Below, piece after piece: positions 13,740 through 26,100 of a DNA stretch of 64,000 nt (position 1 is its first letter; every line of letters starts with the position of its first letter). The notes under the pieces are model-generated. The model ran no database searches, was not told the origin of the DNA, and saw only the letters and a program-made list of their open reading frames with translations. Origin of the DNA: Oegoconia quadripuncta. Taxonomy: Eukaryota > Arthropoda > Insecta > Lepidoptera > Autostichidae. The stretch covers positions 39,222,962-39,286,961 of the forward strand of contig OX438741.1 in NCBI GenBank assembly GCA_949316235.1, read 5' to 3'. The translations under genes were made by a program, and so were the position numbers.

Positions 13740-13827
13740 ATCAGTATCGACGGTAAATAAATGTATGTCGGAGATGGGCGTGTGGGGGCCCATCTCCGAC
13801 ATACATTAATTTACCGTCGATACTGAT
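13740..13827. repeat. Near-perfect hairpin, 40-bp arms and 8-bp loop
   Basis: The arm at 13,740-13,779 (starting ATCAGTATCGACGGTAAATA) is the reverse complement of 13,788-13,827 with one mismatch. The 8-nt spacer is GTGTGGGG. If transcribed it would form a pre-miRNA-sized stem-loop. It could equally be a recent snap-back duplication or a small foldback element. Confidence 0.9.
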
Positions 13828-13917
13828 CTTTATAATTTTTTTCGATCGAGCGCGCTAATTACTAAAAGACGTGGCGTCCACAAAGCGTGCGGCAAACGAC
13901 CGAGGCACCTTTGAGCT

Positions 13918-14135
13918 AAAAACCGAGGCTGAGCTCGGCCCGGCCACACCGAGCGAGGCTGAGTTCGGCCCGGCCACACCGAGCGAGGCTGAGTTCGGCC
14001 CGGCCACACCGAGCGCGGCTCAGCTCGGCCCGGCCACACCGAGCGAGGCTGAGTTCGGCCCGGCCACACCGAGCGAGCTGAGCTCGGCCCGGCCACACCG
14101 AGCGAGGCTGAGTTCGGCCCGGCCACACACACAGC
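13918..14135. repeat. 30-bp minisatellite, about seven copies
   Basis: Seven head-to-tail copies of a 30-bp unit, GAGGCTGAGTTCGGCCCGGC plus CACACCGAGC, with small substitutions (CGGCTCAGCTC variants). Because 30 is a multiple of three, several frames stay open on both strands and give Gly/Arg/Pro-rich repeats; no start or splice context supports translation. Confidence 0.95.
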
Positions 14136-14412
14136 GAGGCTGCGAGCTTGGTGTGGACCCACCTAATAACGTCAAAATTACCGCGGCAAATCGGTCGGTC
14201 TCCAGTTTGCTCTGTGGTTCAGTATTCCCGTCTTCACTTTTTTGTTTTGATACGGATGTGGCAGAAATAAAATCCCAAAATATGATTCGACATATTTTAT
14301 TTTACTTACAAGTACAAAGATAGACAGGTGTTGAAGAATTCCTCCGGGCACTCCGCGCCGGATCGGACACAGTCCAAAAACTGTCGCGAACGTGTTAACA
14401 ATAAATACAATC

Positions 14413-14657
14413 ATGTTGCGGCTCGGCGCCGGCGCCGCCGCTTCTCACTTACGGGTAAGTCCATACACGGTTGCTGTTACTGTCACAGTGACTGTCACAG
14501 TAACAGTTACTGTCACGGTGAGGTCACACTGCCGCGTGTGCAGGCCGGGCGTCAGGCGTCAGGCGGCAGCCGCGGCTACAGGCTGGCCAGGTAGTGGCAC
14601 TTCTCCACTGCAACAGAACCGTCACACGTCACACGTCACTCGCGCTTCTCCACCGAG
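14413..14657 (+). CDS. Putative 5' exons of a mitochondrial-targeted protein (incomplete)
   Basis: An ATG at 14,413 opens MLRLGAGAAASHLR and ends at a strong donor (GGGTAAGT, GT at 14,455) in phase 0. A second exon is possible at 14,595-14,657 (acceptor CCAGGTAG, reading WHF...HSRFSTE, donor GTAAGG, phase 0); an alternative exon lies at 14,541-14,590. The residues are basic, Ala/Ser-rich and mostly non-acidic, with RFSTE resembling a mitochondrial presequence end. The GC-rich island around it suits a promoter. Later exons were not found and the protein is unidentified. It would run antisense to the pyrophosphatase gene. Confidence 0.3.
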
Positions 14658-14754
14658 GTAAGGTCATTATACCGGTGAGTTTTTTTTTACCGTAGGTAAG
14701 GAATAAAATACGCCCCGAATACAGAGCCTCCTCCTTTTTTGAAGTCGTTTAAAA

Positions 14755-15070
14755 ATAGGGCATATTAGACAAGTGAAATAGAAGTTATTGGCATATGTAG
14801 TTTCATTTTTTTTTTCAATAACGCACGCGCTTTCCTGGAATTGATATGCGACTGACGGGATTCGTAAAGTTCCTATCATGCGAAATTTATTTGGAACTCA
14901 CATTTTCTCCAAGTTTTCTTTATTTATTTAATCATGTATAGTTAGTGAAATAGGCTACAAACGCGACCGTCAAATGGCACAATTAAGGCTTTACTCTACG
15001 ATGGTTTCGAAAAAAAAGTGAAACGACCTATGCCAATACCTTCTATTTCACTTACCAAATATGCCCTATT
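14755..15070. mobile_element. MITE, TIR family A (complete copy)
   Basis: The left end TAGGGCATATTAGACAAGTG and the right end reverse complement TAGGGCATATTTGGTAAGTG begin roughly 50-bp imperfect inverted repeats that continue through GAAATAGAAG and TATTGGCATA. The interior has ATATGCGACTGACGGGATTC and GGCTACAAACGCGACCGTCA, shared with the copy at 50,158-50,487. No coding capacity. Confidence 0.8.
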
Positions 15071-16240
15071 TATTCCCTTACGCTAAAAACTAGCATTTAA
15101 ACCATTTATTTCCACACACAGAAAAACCATTCCGTCCTGCTCGTCTGGACAAAAAGGAATAAAACTGACTTAATTCATTAATAAAGCAAGGCACACGAAT
15201 ATGGAGACAGACCTGGTTGAATTTCCTCGGAACCCTTTCCCTGTCCATACTTTTTTACCATACATACTTTTTTATCTATTTTTCTCTACGGTCAGTAAAT
15301 TTATTTTTTATCTTAATTATAATCGGTTCCAGCGGGTTTGAGGGCGGCCTTTGTTCAACAGTGAGACCTAACTTAGGTTGATCAAAAAGAAATCCAAAAT
15401 GTATCACAAATTATTACGGTCGTATGACATTTATTAACTTTTTGGAAGATTTACAGACTTATATAAACGATAGAACAAAAACCTTTCAGTAAAAGCAATG
15501 CTTATAAATAATCTCCGCCAATATTAGCTAAACAGAAGTAAGTATGGGGGACTGGAATTATAAAAGATAAAAAATAACTTTGACTAAAGTGTGGATAATT
15601 TCCAAAATTTTGCCTAAATGTTAACATTGATTAATCCGGCCGGACTTAGTTATTAATATTGGGTCTTTACCTATGAAATTGGAGTTTTTTTGCTTCGTTA
15701 ATCATATGTAACAATTGCTACGATTTTCAAAGCTATATCCAAATTTCTTTTTTATTTGGAAAATGGAATAGTATTTCAAGGTTTCACATGAAATATTTTT
15801 TCATTTCTGGGTTAAATCACATAATAAAAAAATTTTGAACAGAGCTCTTTTCATGTGCTTCCCATAATCATTTCTTAGATTCGCTGAAACTTTTAAACGG
15901 TTACTTTTAAAAATTAACGCTGCCTATACTTAACTTAATGTTATCCGATAATACACACTAGCTATATTTGGATTTGCCGTTCCCAAAAAAAAAAAAAATG
16001 TTTGTATGGCGAAAAGTCTTAATAAAATTCTTCATACAAAACGCCAATTTCATAGGTAAGGACCTAATATATCTCTGAAAACTCCATCAACGAACAAGAT
16101 TTATCGGATTCGCGCTCAGACAAACAAACACGACGACGACGGTATTATATGTACATAATAGGGTGTGCAATGCAGATGGCGATGCATGTGAGAATCTGAA
16201 ATATAGAATTAATGTGGTTCTGTATGTTCCCAGAGCGGGA
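15071..16240. other. Gene-free stretch downstream of the pyrophosphatase exon array
   Basis: AT-rich DNA. The missing last exon of the minus-strand pyrophosphatase gene might lie here or further left: the best acceptor I see is CTATATTTCAG with its exon side starting at about 16,213, but the frame after it does not resemble the C-terminus of the family. No other feature is supported. Confidence 0.35.
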
Positions 16241-16241
16241 C

Positions 16242-16254
16242 GAGGATGGCGCGC

Positions 16255-16312
<58 letters not shown>

Positions 16313-17065
16313 TGGGTGTGCAGCACTGACCCGCTAGAGGCAGCGGCTGCGGCAGGGTGCGGGGCGGCGCCGCGGCGAGGATGGCGCGCTCTATGTGTGG
16401 GTGTGGGTGTGGGTGTGCAGCACTGACCCGCTAGAGGCAGCGGCTGCGGCAGAGTGCGGGGCGGCGCCGCGGCGAGGATGGCGCGCTCTATGTGTGGGTG
16501 TGGGTGTGCAGCACTGACCCGCTAGAGGCAGCGGCTGCGGCAGAGTGCGGGGCGGCGCCGCGGCGAGGATGGCGCGCTCTATGTGTGGGTGTGGGTGTGG
16601 GTGTGCAGCACTGACCCGCTAGAGGCAGCGGCTGCGGCAGAGTGCGGGGCGGCGCCGCGGCGAGGATGGCGCGCTCTATGTGTGGGTGTGGGTGTGGGTG
16701 TGCAGCACTGACCCGCTAGAGGCAGCGGCTGCGGCAGAGTGCGGGGCGGCGCCGCGGCGAGGATGGCGCGCTCTATGTGTGGGTGTGGGTGTGGGTGTGC
16801 AGCACTGACCCGCTAGAGGCAGCGGCTGCGGCAGAGTGCGGGGCGGCGCCGCGGCGAGGATGGCGCGCTCTATGTGTGGGTGTGGGTGTGGGTGTGCAGC
16901 ACTGACCCGCTAGAGGCAGCGGCTGCGGCAGAGTGCGGGGCGGCGCCGCGGCGAGGATGGCGCGCTCTATGTGTGGGTGTGGGTGTGGGTGTGGGTGTGG
17001 GTGTGCAGCACTGACCCGCTAGAGGCAGCGGCTGCGGCAGAGTGCGGGGCGGCGCCGCGGCGAGG
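16242..17065. repeat. About 97-bp minisatellite built from an exon end and its splice donor
   Basis: Eight tandem units (unit starts near 16,242, 16,377, 16,474, 16,565, 16,662, 16,759, 16,855 and 16,952; spacings 91-134 bp). On the minus strand each holds the last ~60 bases of pyrophosphatase exon 6 (encoding [19 protein letters not shown]), the donor GTCAGT, and a run of CACACC from the intron start. Unit length varies by 6 bp with the number of GTGGGT hexamers, and the leftmost unit has a long pure GT expansion. The functional exon at 17,016-17,125 is the rightmost member of the array. Confidence 0.95.
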
Positions 17066-17125
17066 ATGGCGGCCGCGTCGGCGCGCTCGATGCGAGTGGG
17101 GCTGCCGTCCACCGTCACGTTGGTC
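17016..17125 (-). CDS. Nurf-38: Pyrophosphatase exon 6, 3' end amplified as minisatellite
   Basis: Acceptor GTGCGTAG; the first G completes a Lys codon, then [20 protein letters not shown] and LAAAPP follow, matching the TNIT...AEKILAEAP region of the fly protein. Donor GTCAGT at 17,015-17,010. The last ~50 bases plus the donor are repeated eight times downstream, so any of nine donors is physically available. Confidence 0.85.
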
Positions 17126-20100
17126 CTACGCACCGGACACGATAGAACACATTGAACTGCCTGATTACAACTACTGCGGTACTTTAGTTGCATACAATAA
17201 TGGACTGCGAAAAACACCAAAAAATTGTGTTAGGCGCTAAATATCATCGAAACCATGGCTAAGAACCTGTCCCCTCCTCGTTTGGTCATTCATATAAAAA
17301 CCGCGCTCAATTCGGACCACGTATTACTGAGATACGTTCGGACAACAACTGGACACACAAAACGCCGACGAACAACCGTCGTTTTTCGTCGGCGGTTAAG
17401 AATATGCTTTGAAATACCGTAACGTTGAGTCCTGCTAGCACTCGATCGTCCTTTCTCAAGAACCTTTCAACTCCACATAATGCGTAATGCGAATGCGTAC
17501 GAAATTCCCTTACATAAATTTTTCTGAAATCCTAAAATTTTGGTATCTTCAAGAGCAAGCTGAATGGGAATTACTGAGATTTACTGGGATCGCGTGCGAC
17601 ATTTTCGACCACATCTTCACTTTCCATCAGGTGAGATTGTAGTCATACACGTATCCAGTTTATTATAAAAAAGAACCCTCAGTTTGCAGAAATTGATTTT
17701 TTATGTTGGATGGAGCGAATTTTGACACATGCACACACATACTTTCACACTCACATAGTCTCACTCACACACACTCACTCTCATTTACTCTCATTCTCAT
17801 ACTCACACACTCTCGGTTTATAAGGTGATAAAGCAAATGAGCGCCCGTAAATCGGCAGGGAGTGATCTTGTGCGCATGTCTGATTTAGAATTAATATCTG
17901 ACACTCTCAGCCCTGTTATTGCAAAGGTAATAAACATGTCCGTAGGTCAGTCAAGCTTTCCTCGTAAACTTAAAGAGGTCCGTCGTCAATAAAAAGAGTG
18001 GTTGTGGGAATTGTTCAAATTACAGACCTATAGTAATATTGTATAGTGTAGAAAAAAATATAGAAAAGTATATGATTAATCGAGAAAGACACATACATCG
18101 AGCACACTCTGAAAATCATATTCGGAGTGCACTCTCCAAATTGCATAATCTTACCACCCGAAACGGTGGATCCAATTACTAACAGATTCGCACTACGGAA
18201 TAAAATGGGCCTAGCTGAAAATTCAACCCGCAGACCATGCAACAAAGAAAAGGATCAATGAAGCACCTTCTGTGTGACTGCGATACCATGGCCGCAAGGC
18301 GTATGCGTCATTTGGGGTAAGAGGTATCCTGAAATCAGAGACTACATGCGCTTTCCACTAACCTGTGTCATAAGGGTTATGAAGGAGTTGGTAGTAGGAA
18401 AGAGCGGAAATGCAAGATTCCGATTGGGTCGAAGTGCGTTCAGGCATATTACTATGTCCAACCCCACGGCAAATATAAGAATAAGAATCTCGCTATCGGA
18501 ACGGAAGCATTCGGATTTACGAGAAGAGAACGAGGCGTCTCTCGATCACCTCATGTCGCCTTATCTGATCGACGTTTCTATGTATCTATGTACTACAGCA
18601 TTAATCGGTTGTCAAAATCTTATAATCCGTTTGTCCTAGTCTCCTATCGATAATCCCTCTGAACCATTTATCTCCCCCCTGACGACAGTTCCGGTCCCCC
18701 CAGCTTAATTTATTGATTATGTTGGTTGCAGGGGGAGAACTGACATTCGTGATCTCGATCCATTTGGAACACGCATCCCCGCCGACCAGGTGGGTGGCTC
18801 CAGCTGCTGGTCCCAGAGAGATGGAGCCGCGTCCGGCGCACACAGCAGGCGCGGCCGCCTCCACCGCCTGCTACAATACTGCACTTTATCCACAACAAAG
18901 GCACACTTTTGTCCTTTGATTTTTTAATCCATACTCCTTCAAACGGCTCAGAACCTTTTCCGAAAAGCATAAATGATCCGAAATTGTCCCGTTGGTTGCT
19001 ATTAAAATATCATCTAAGAAAATAGCAACGTTCGGTATATCTATCAAAACATTAGTCATTATCTTTTGAAATATTCCCGGGCTAGACGCGAGGCCATATA
19101 CTAATCTATTATACATAAATAACCCTCGGTGAGTGTCAACTACTGAATATTTTCCAGTGTCATCTGATTGTACGCTCGTGAAAGATCAATTTTACTGAAA
19201 AATTTACATCCCCCTAAATTCGAAAATAAATCGTCAATTATCGGAATCGAATATTTGTCGACAGATAAGACACGATCGAGCGTCACCTTATAATCCGCGC
19301 ATAGCGAATGCCTCCGGCCGGTTTGTTCACAACGAGGAGTGGTGTCGACCACACGGAGCTGTTTCTCGATGACGTCGGCGCTCAGCATGGCGCACGGCTC
19401 GGGGCGGGGCGGGGCGGGGCGGGGCGGACAGGTTCGCGCAGAGCGTGGGCGTGGGCGTGGGCGTGGGCGTGGGGCAGCGGGCGCGCGCGGCAGAACCGGT
19501 ATCGTTCCGCAATTTGTGATTCGGTTGTAAGTGCTTACGTAGCAACTCCACTGCCTCAGAATACGATAAATTCGCCGGTTGCTTGGGACTCCCCAGAGTT
19601 GATAAGAGCTCATATGCACTTTCATCAGTTCCTGCAATTAGTGTCGGCAGTTGTAGTTCCGATTTAACTCCGTTAACCAGAAAGTACATTTCCAACCGCT
19701 CCACGTACGCTGTCCAGTTCCCGAACTTTACGTCAAATTCCCGTATCTGATCCACTGACATTTTGTATCCGCACTGTAGATCTTCAGTTTCAGAAACGAC
19801 TTCAACTTTAACTTCAGGCACACTTTTTCCATCCATTAAAATCCTCGTCGCCACTATTTTATCGGGAGCAAAGGCTTTCAGGGTCACTGGCTTTATTTGC
19901 AAGACAGACTATATATTAAATTATCTATTAACTTATATTATTATAATAAAAACGAGTTACCCACATTACAAATACAATCTAAATTTTCTAAGGAAATAAT
20001 GAATATTTTTCAATGGTATATTGTTGTACTCAGTGGCATGCTCTCCATTCAGGCAGAAAGGCAGGGCCTACCCTATCAAATTATAAGCTTTGCTCGAAAT

Positions 20101-23100
20101 GCAATGTCAAGAGAGCTGATTCATACTGATGTGAACAGAAATATTCTAAACGGTTGCGAGGATTGCTACAAGAGCTTATTTTGTAGTTGTATTATTTCTC
20201 ATTTAATAGCAAAATTTTGGTCGCAGTGTAGCCTTATGCCTACCTTGTGACAAAACGCTGTGTACGTCACTGGTTGTACTCAGTAATTGCTGCAAGTATT
20301 TAAAAAATTATCCACAAACGTCGATGATTTCCTGAGAAAACTTAGTTGTATTAAGCAGGCTTGTATAGGTTCCTCTGTTTCAGACTGTACCAGGTCTGCT
20401 TACCTTGGTGTAAAAATAGCTGGACCCACCACATGACCATATTTCTAATAAGTTGAGATCGCTATTGGGTCACGAGGATGGTTGAGGTGTGCGGGGGAAG
20501 ATAATGACAACACGTCCGATGAGCTGAATAGCTAAATGAGTATTTTTCCAAACACATGCTTATAAATAAGTATAATATACCTTACACACCACAGGTATGT
20601 GTCAACATTTCAGTGTCAGAACGTACATTTACAACGGTTTGACAGCGGAAATCAGAAACGAGAAAAGGAAAGGCAGGTTTGCTGAGTTATGTAAAAATCA
20701 TTTGTTATCCAATTACCCCGCTCAGTGAACGTTGCTATATCCATAACTTGCAATATGTATTCTGCCTATTAAGGCATACTACTTGTATTGAAACTATGAG
20801 GAATAGCGAAAAGTACTCAAAGGAGTGTCGCGTTATAACAACGTTCCAGTAGACCTAGCAAACTTACCGCTAAATAAATTCTAAATCATCATAAAACCGA
20901 AATTATTCACAAACGGCCATTATAACATTTCTACGTGCGTGATGCTAGAACACACACAGTGGAATTCAGCTATTTGGACAAATTAAAAATTGTGCTGAAA
21001 AAAATAGTATCACTGTAGTCTAAGAGTTATTCAATATTTTAAGTGAGCATTCTGAAGTCACGTGTTGCTGGAATCGTTATCCTCATTCGCAACTTGTTTT
21101 ACATACGACTACAATGTATATCCCAAAAATTCTGCATAAATAGTGTCACCGAAATACACAAAGTGAAGTTTTGCAGAACTATTTACGGGAAATGTCTTTA
21201 GAAGAAGGTCAACGCAGACGACGGACTTTTTGTCGCCGCACCGTTTTTCCGTACGTGTTATTGCATAGAATACCATACATTCCATCCTCGTGGAAAAAAT
21301 TGTCCGATGTGAATTTTTCGTTCCGCTTACAAAAAGGCCTGCATCTGCGCTGCTCCTTTTCACAAAGTGGAGTGTCTTCGAATGATACGATTAAAGAAGG
21401 GCGTGGCGTGCTTCGAGATGTAGTGAGTAAGATAGAAAGAGGTATGTTAAGACGATCTGGGCACAAGGAACGAATGAGCGAAAGAGAGAATAGCGAATGG
21501 GATAGCCAGTTGCGCTGTAGGAGCTCGTCTATAGAGAACAGCAGTAACCGCAACACTCACTTGCAGATGTCGGCCGCGTCGGCCACCTCGCCCGCCACCA
21601 GCAAGCGCCAGAACTCGTGCACCTGCACACACACACAGCCACACGCGGCTCTATATATACACATACACACACTACAGGGGGCCAAGTGAGAGGTTAGTTT
21701 CCTTTATAACTTTACTACAGCTTTTCGTAAGAAGTAACTATGAAAACAAGTGTTTTGAAAGCTATCCGCTGCAGGCGCTGCACATTTCTATAAACAAATC
21801 GTCGCATGAACGCGGTAGTAGTCGAAACAAAACTCACACTTCGCCCCTCGGGTGTCGTTACGTTAGTATATGTGGGTCCTAATTGTGATTTAAATATCGA
21901 GTTGAATTCGTTGCTTATATTTCTTATAATAATAATGAACATCCGTGGACGTACCCACTGCGTCATCTAGTTTCATAGTAGCGAGTAGGTTTGTACTATG
22001 AATATCGGATGTTGATATACTATACGAATACAGTGTTTTGTGTAAATATATACAAATTACAAATGAAAACATTCGTAACTCGAATACAAATGTTGGTATT
22101 CATCACCCAAATATATGTCCCTAGCGAAATTCGAACCCGCGACCTTTCACTACAGCGGTCACAGTGTCCAGGCACTACACTCAACAGGTCGTCAACTCGT
22201 ATTTATGTCGTCCACCAAACTTTCTCCCGCACGATCCAACCCCATGCTGTGCTCCGACTGCTCTCCCCGGGAGATTCCATTCGGCAGTTTCGACGGCTCG
22301 AACACTTCGACCGCACTTCGACTTTCAACTGGACGATGATCGAAATTTGCGGGCATCCAGAGTAACCTACCACCGGACCTCGTTCAATTATCTGCATCGG
22401 ACTGTTCCGTAAAATAGTAATGCAATTCCCATTTTCGACTCGCACAGTCGATAGGTGAGACGGCGGCGGGAGATCCCTCGACACTCCGATCACTCGCGTC
22501 CTCCGAAAGAGACTCTCACATACATACATAATGTCCCGCCCGTTTCCCGAGTTTCCACTCGCTAAGAGATTCTCCCATTTAAAAAAACCTACTCAACAAT
22601 GACTCCAACACCGAGAGGCGGCGGGGGCTGGGACTGACCTCGTCGATGACGCGGTAGGCGAAGTCGGCGCCCTTGACCTCGGCGTCGAAGGCGAAGACGT
22701 TGGGCGGCTTGCCGTCGGGCACCTTGTAGAGGCGGAACCACTCCACCGTGGCCGCCAGCAACCCCGGGCACGCCGCCTCCACGTCCCCCGCCGACTGCAG
22801 CTTGCTGGCCAGCGGGTCGCGCGCGTCCACCGCCAGCAGCTTCCAGTCCGTCTCGCCCTCGTCTGTGCGCATACACACATATACACATACACATAGACAC
22901 ACCCTTTCCTGTCGAGTCGCATGCTCGCCTACTAATTTTCGTTTCTCGTGAAATTTGCTCATCCCGCGGTACCTCCTCACTTTGTCGGAATGGAAAACAT
23001 CATATATTTTAATTCGGGGTGTGCTCCGACCGTGTATTAAATTTCATCCCATCCGTTCGTTCGTTTCGCCGCGATTGGACGACGAGCGGACGTCCAAACT

Positions 23101-26100
23101 TTGGCATTAAAAAACGAATACCCTCCGTTGCTCGAACGAGCGGGGTCCTATGGAACCTTCGAATTGGACGGCCTCGTCGCCGGCGGCGATCTCCTCCGTC
23201 CGAGCCTATCGCTGAGGAGTTCGATACGAGTAATTAGTGATATCAGTCGAATTCGCTGCTCGTCGTTGAATTGTCTCATTTTGGAATAAGTTTGATCTCA
23301 TCTCGATCGAACCGAGAACCGGGATGGATGCGTCCCGGTCGTGTCCCAAATACCAGCCGATGCCAGTATTATTGTAGAAAAATACGGCATTACCTCTGTA
23401 CCTCTCCCGGCGGCGGAGTACCGAATCGTAAGGTCGTCCATTTATATCGTGATTCCTATTCGCAAGGGTTCGATATCGGAAAATGACATGGCCAAGTAGA
23501 AGGATGGGCGCCTGCCCTAGCGAAGTATAAACATTGTACTTAGTAATAGCTGCATAACTCTAACCAGTAACCAAGCTATTTCACAATTAATAATGAAATA
23601 TTATAATATGAAATAAAAATCTTTTTTTAAAAAAGACTAACCTCTCGAGTTTTTGCTTGTTCTTCTCTGGGGAAAAGTGGCTTTTAAACAAGCAGTAGCT
23701 TAAAAAATGTAAAATCTGACTATTTTAAGTGTACCCTGTGCACCTGGAAGACTGCTCACTTGTCGGTTAAAACTTACGATCTACAAAGCATTGGGTAAGT
23801 GGCCGAGGCGCGGCCGATAGGTGCCGGTAGATGCCGATAGATGCCGATACCCACCGATGAGCGCCAGCGCGCCCAGCACCTTGACCTGCAGCACGTCCCC
23901 GCGCGCGGCCACACGCTGGCCTATCTCGATGACGTCGATGGGGTCGTTGTCCCCGCGCGCCTGCGTGCCGCCGTCCACGTGCTGCGGGTTCTCCCACGTC
24001 TGCGGCAGCGCGCCGTAGTTCCAGATGTACCTGCCGACCGAGCGTCGTGTCGTGTACCAGACTTTGTGACCTAAAATATGCTGCTCCTCCGCGATATAAT
24101 CTATCGACCATTTAAATTTCATATTCTATCGGATAGGACAAATACTTAACTATACTCAATATACTCAATTTTATATTCTGACTATGACTTGTGTAGTGCA
24201 ACAAATATATGGACAGTCCACACAATCTCCCTTCCCGAAAGTGACTCGCTCCGCTCTGGGGTCAATATCCTCGCCGTAGACAAGTTCCGAATAACTAAGC
24301 GCACTGTGCGGACGGTCGCTCTGGAAATCTATGGTTGAGCGGTGGACTCCTGCGGGTGATATGACGATGACGACGCACACTGTACCCCTACCATTAGCGG
24401 TCCCCATCTGCACTGTCCACTCACCCGTGATGCGGGAACACGTTGGCGACGTAGCGCAGCGCACCCTTCTTGACGTCCTGCTTGATGGGGTTGAGCGGCT
24501 CGGAGAGGCTGAGCTCCATCTTGGCGTTGGTCCAGCGCGGCACCTCCACCACCATGTTGACGAGCCGCTCCGCGCGGTCCGCCCACAGCGGAATGTCGTG
24601 CAGCGGCGAGATGGGGCCGCTCTCGTCCTCTGCCGACGTTTATTTTTATATATGGACATATGTACACATACACACCTACTTAGACGGAAAGTTTTAAAAT
24701 TTTGTTGGGATATTTTAATAATTAAGTATCACTTGTAATATTTGATAACAGTCAGACACCAGGACAGGTGGAGCTGTATAAAAGCACGTAAATAACCGGT
24801 CACTTGCACGACACTGAAACGTACGGAACTGCTCGACCGTCCAGTTGTCTATTTCATTTATATTTGTGGATTTTATTTAGACGTTAAAAAAGAGCAACCT
24901 TTTAGTCCCTCGGATTTCTTCTTGCACTATACTGCGACTGTAATTTCAAAAAGTGACTATTTTTACCCGATTTCGGCGAAGCCAAAACGAGGTTAACGTA
25001 TTCAACGCGTCTGTATGTATGTATGTATGTGTGTATAGAAACTACAAATTAGGCGGCCTTATCGCTTCTCTCTCTTCCATCTCTTCCAGGCAAACCTATC
25101 ATCACGTTTTTTTTTATTTTTGTTAAGTGTGAAACAATTTTCAAATCTTCCACAAAGCGCCACGTTCGTATTACCATTTACTCCCAAGTTTAATGGTCAA
25201 CAGCAATTTTAATGGTCCATAGACATGGGCTGGTTAAGAAACAGGACCTTTTCTCAGATCATTAGACACATAATTTAATTATGTCCCGGAAATCTTCGGG
25301 ACCACAGCGCTTCGTGGGCGGAATGTCATTAATTTTGCGAGGAATTAAATCAGTTACTAAATCCAGATCTGGAGGTGAAACATGGCTAAGATAACTACAA
25401 AGAAAGTATGAATTTAATATAATATGAGATATAATTTAAAAGAGTTACTTACCCCTACGGACTGTAAAAACATTTTTTTAATCCCCCAAGAAAACGACGG
25501 GTGATAAGTACTTGCCGATGTTATGTGTGTACTAAACGTCTCGGCTGATATGGTCAAATTAAGTGTCGTTAGGTTTACAACCTGAGACCCTTACCGGTAT
25601 GCGGTATAGCGGTCGCGGGTTCCAATCCCGCTAGGAGCATAGGTTTGTATAGATATTTACATCTATAATATGCATACATTTACAAAAAAATGTATTAAGG
25701 AAATATACCTATATCAACCATCTGGTATGTATAATATACCTATATCAACTATATTATCACGATACATCCAATATGGCGGACGCTAGCAGCTATTTTGTCA
25801 TACTTGAGATGGGCATCAAGAGACAGATCTCGACGGAACAAATTCAAAAACAGGTATCAACGCGTTGATTATAAGTAGATAGATTTACTATGCAGTCGGA
25901 TATTATACAGAAAAAAATGTTACAAGCAACGTGCCCAAAGTGAACATGTGACACTACTCCAACTGTGGCATCTCTATTGTAATATTGTTTACATAGGTAC
26001 ATCAACCCATCTCAAGCCTATTTAATAACCCCCGACGGAAAACGACGGGTGTTATGTGTTTTAAGGCTTGTGTGTGCATGTGTACATTTTAATTAGTACC

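Noticed and set aside
13830..14323. Long ORFs on both strands across the 30-bp minisatellite
   Set aside because: A 30-bp period keeps frames open automatically; both strands give equally good ORFs.
16148..16213. Last exon of the pyrophosphatase gene
   Set aside because: A good acceptor (CTATATTTCAG) is present, but the in-phase peptide is His-rich and unlike the conserved C-terminus.
21171..21689. 172-codon plus-strand ORF
   Set aside because: Overlaps pyrophosphatase exon 5 on the opposite strand; no independent motif or splice logic.
22589..22951. Alternate-frame ORFs at pyrophosphatase exon 4
   Set aside because: Shadows of the GC-rich exon encoding DEGETDWK.
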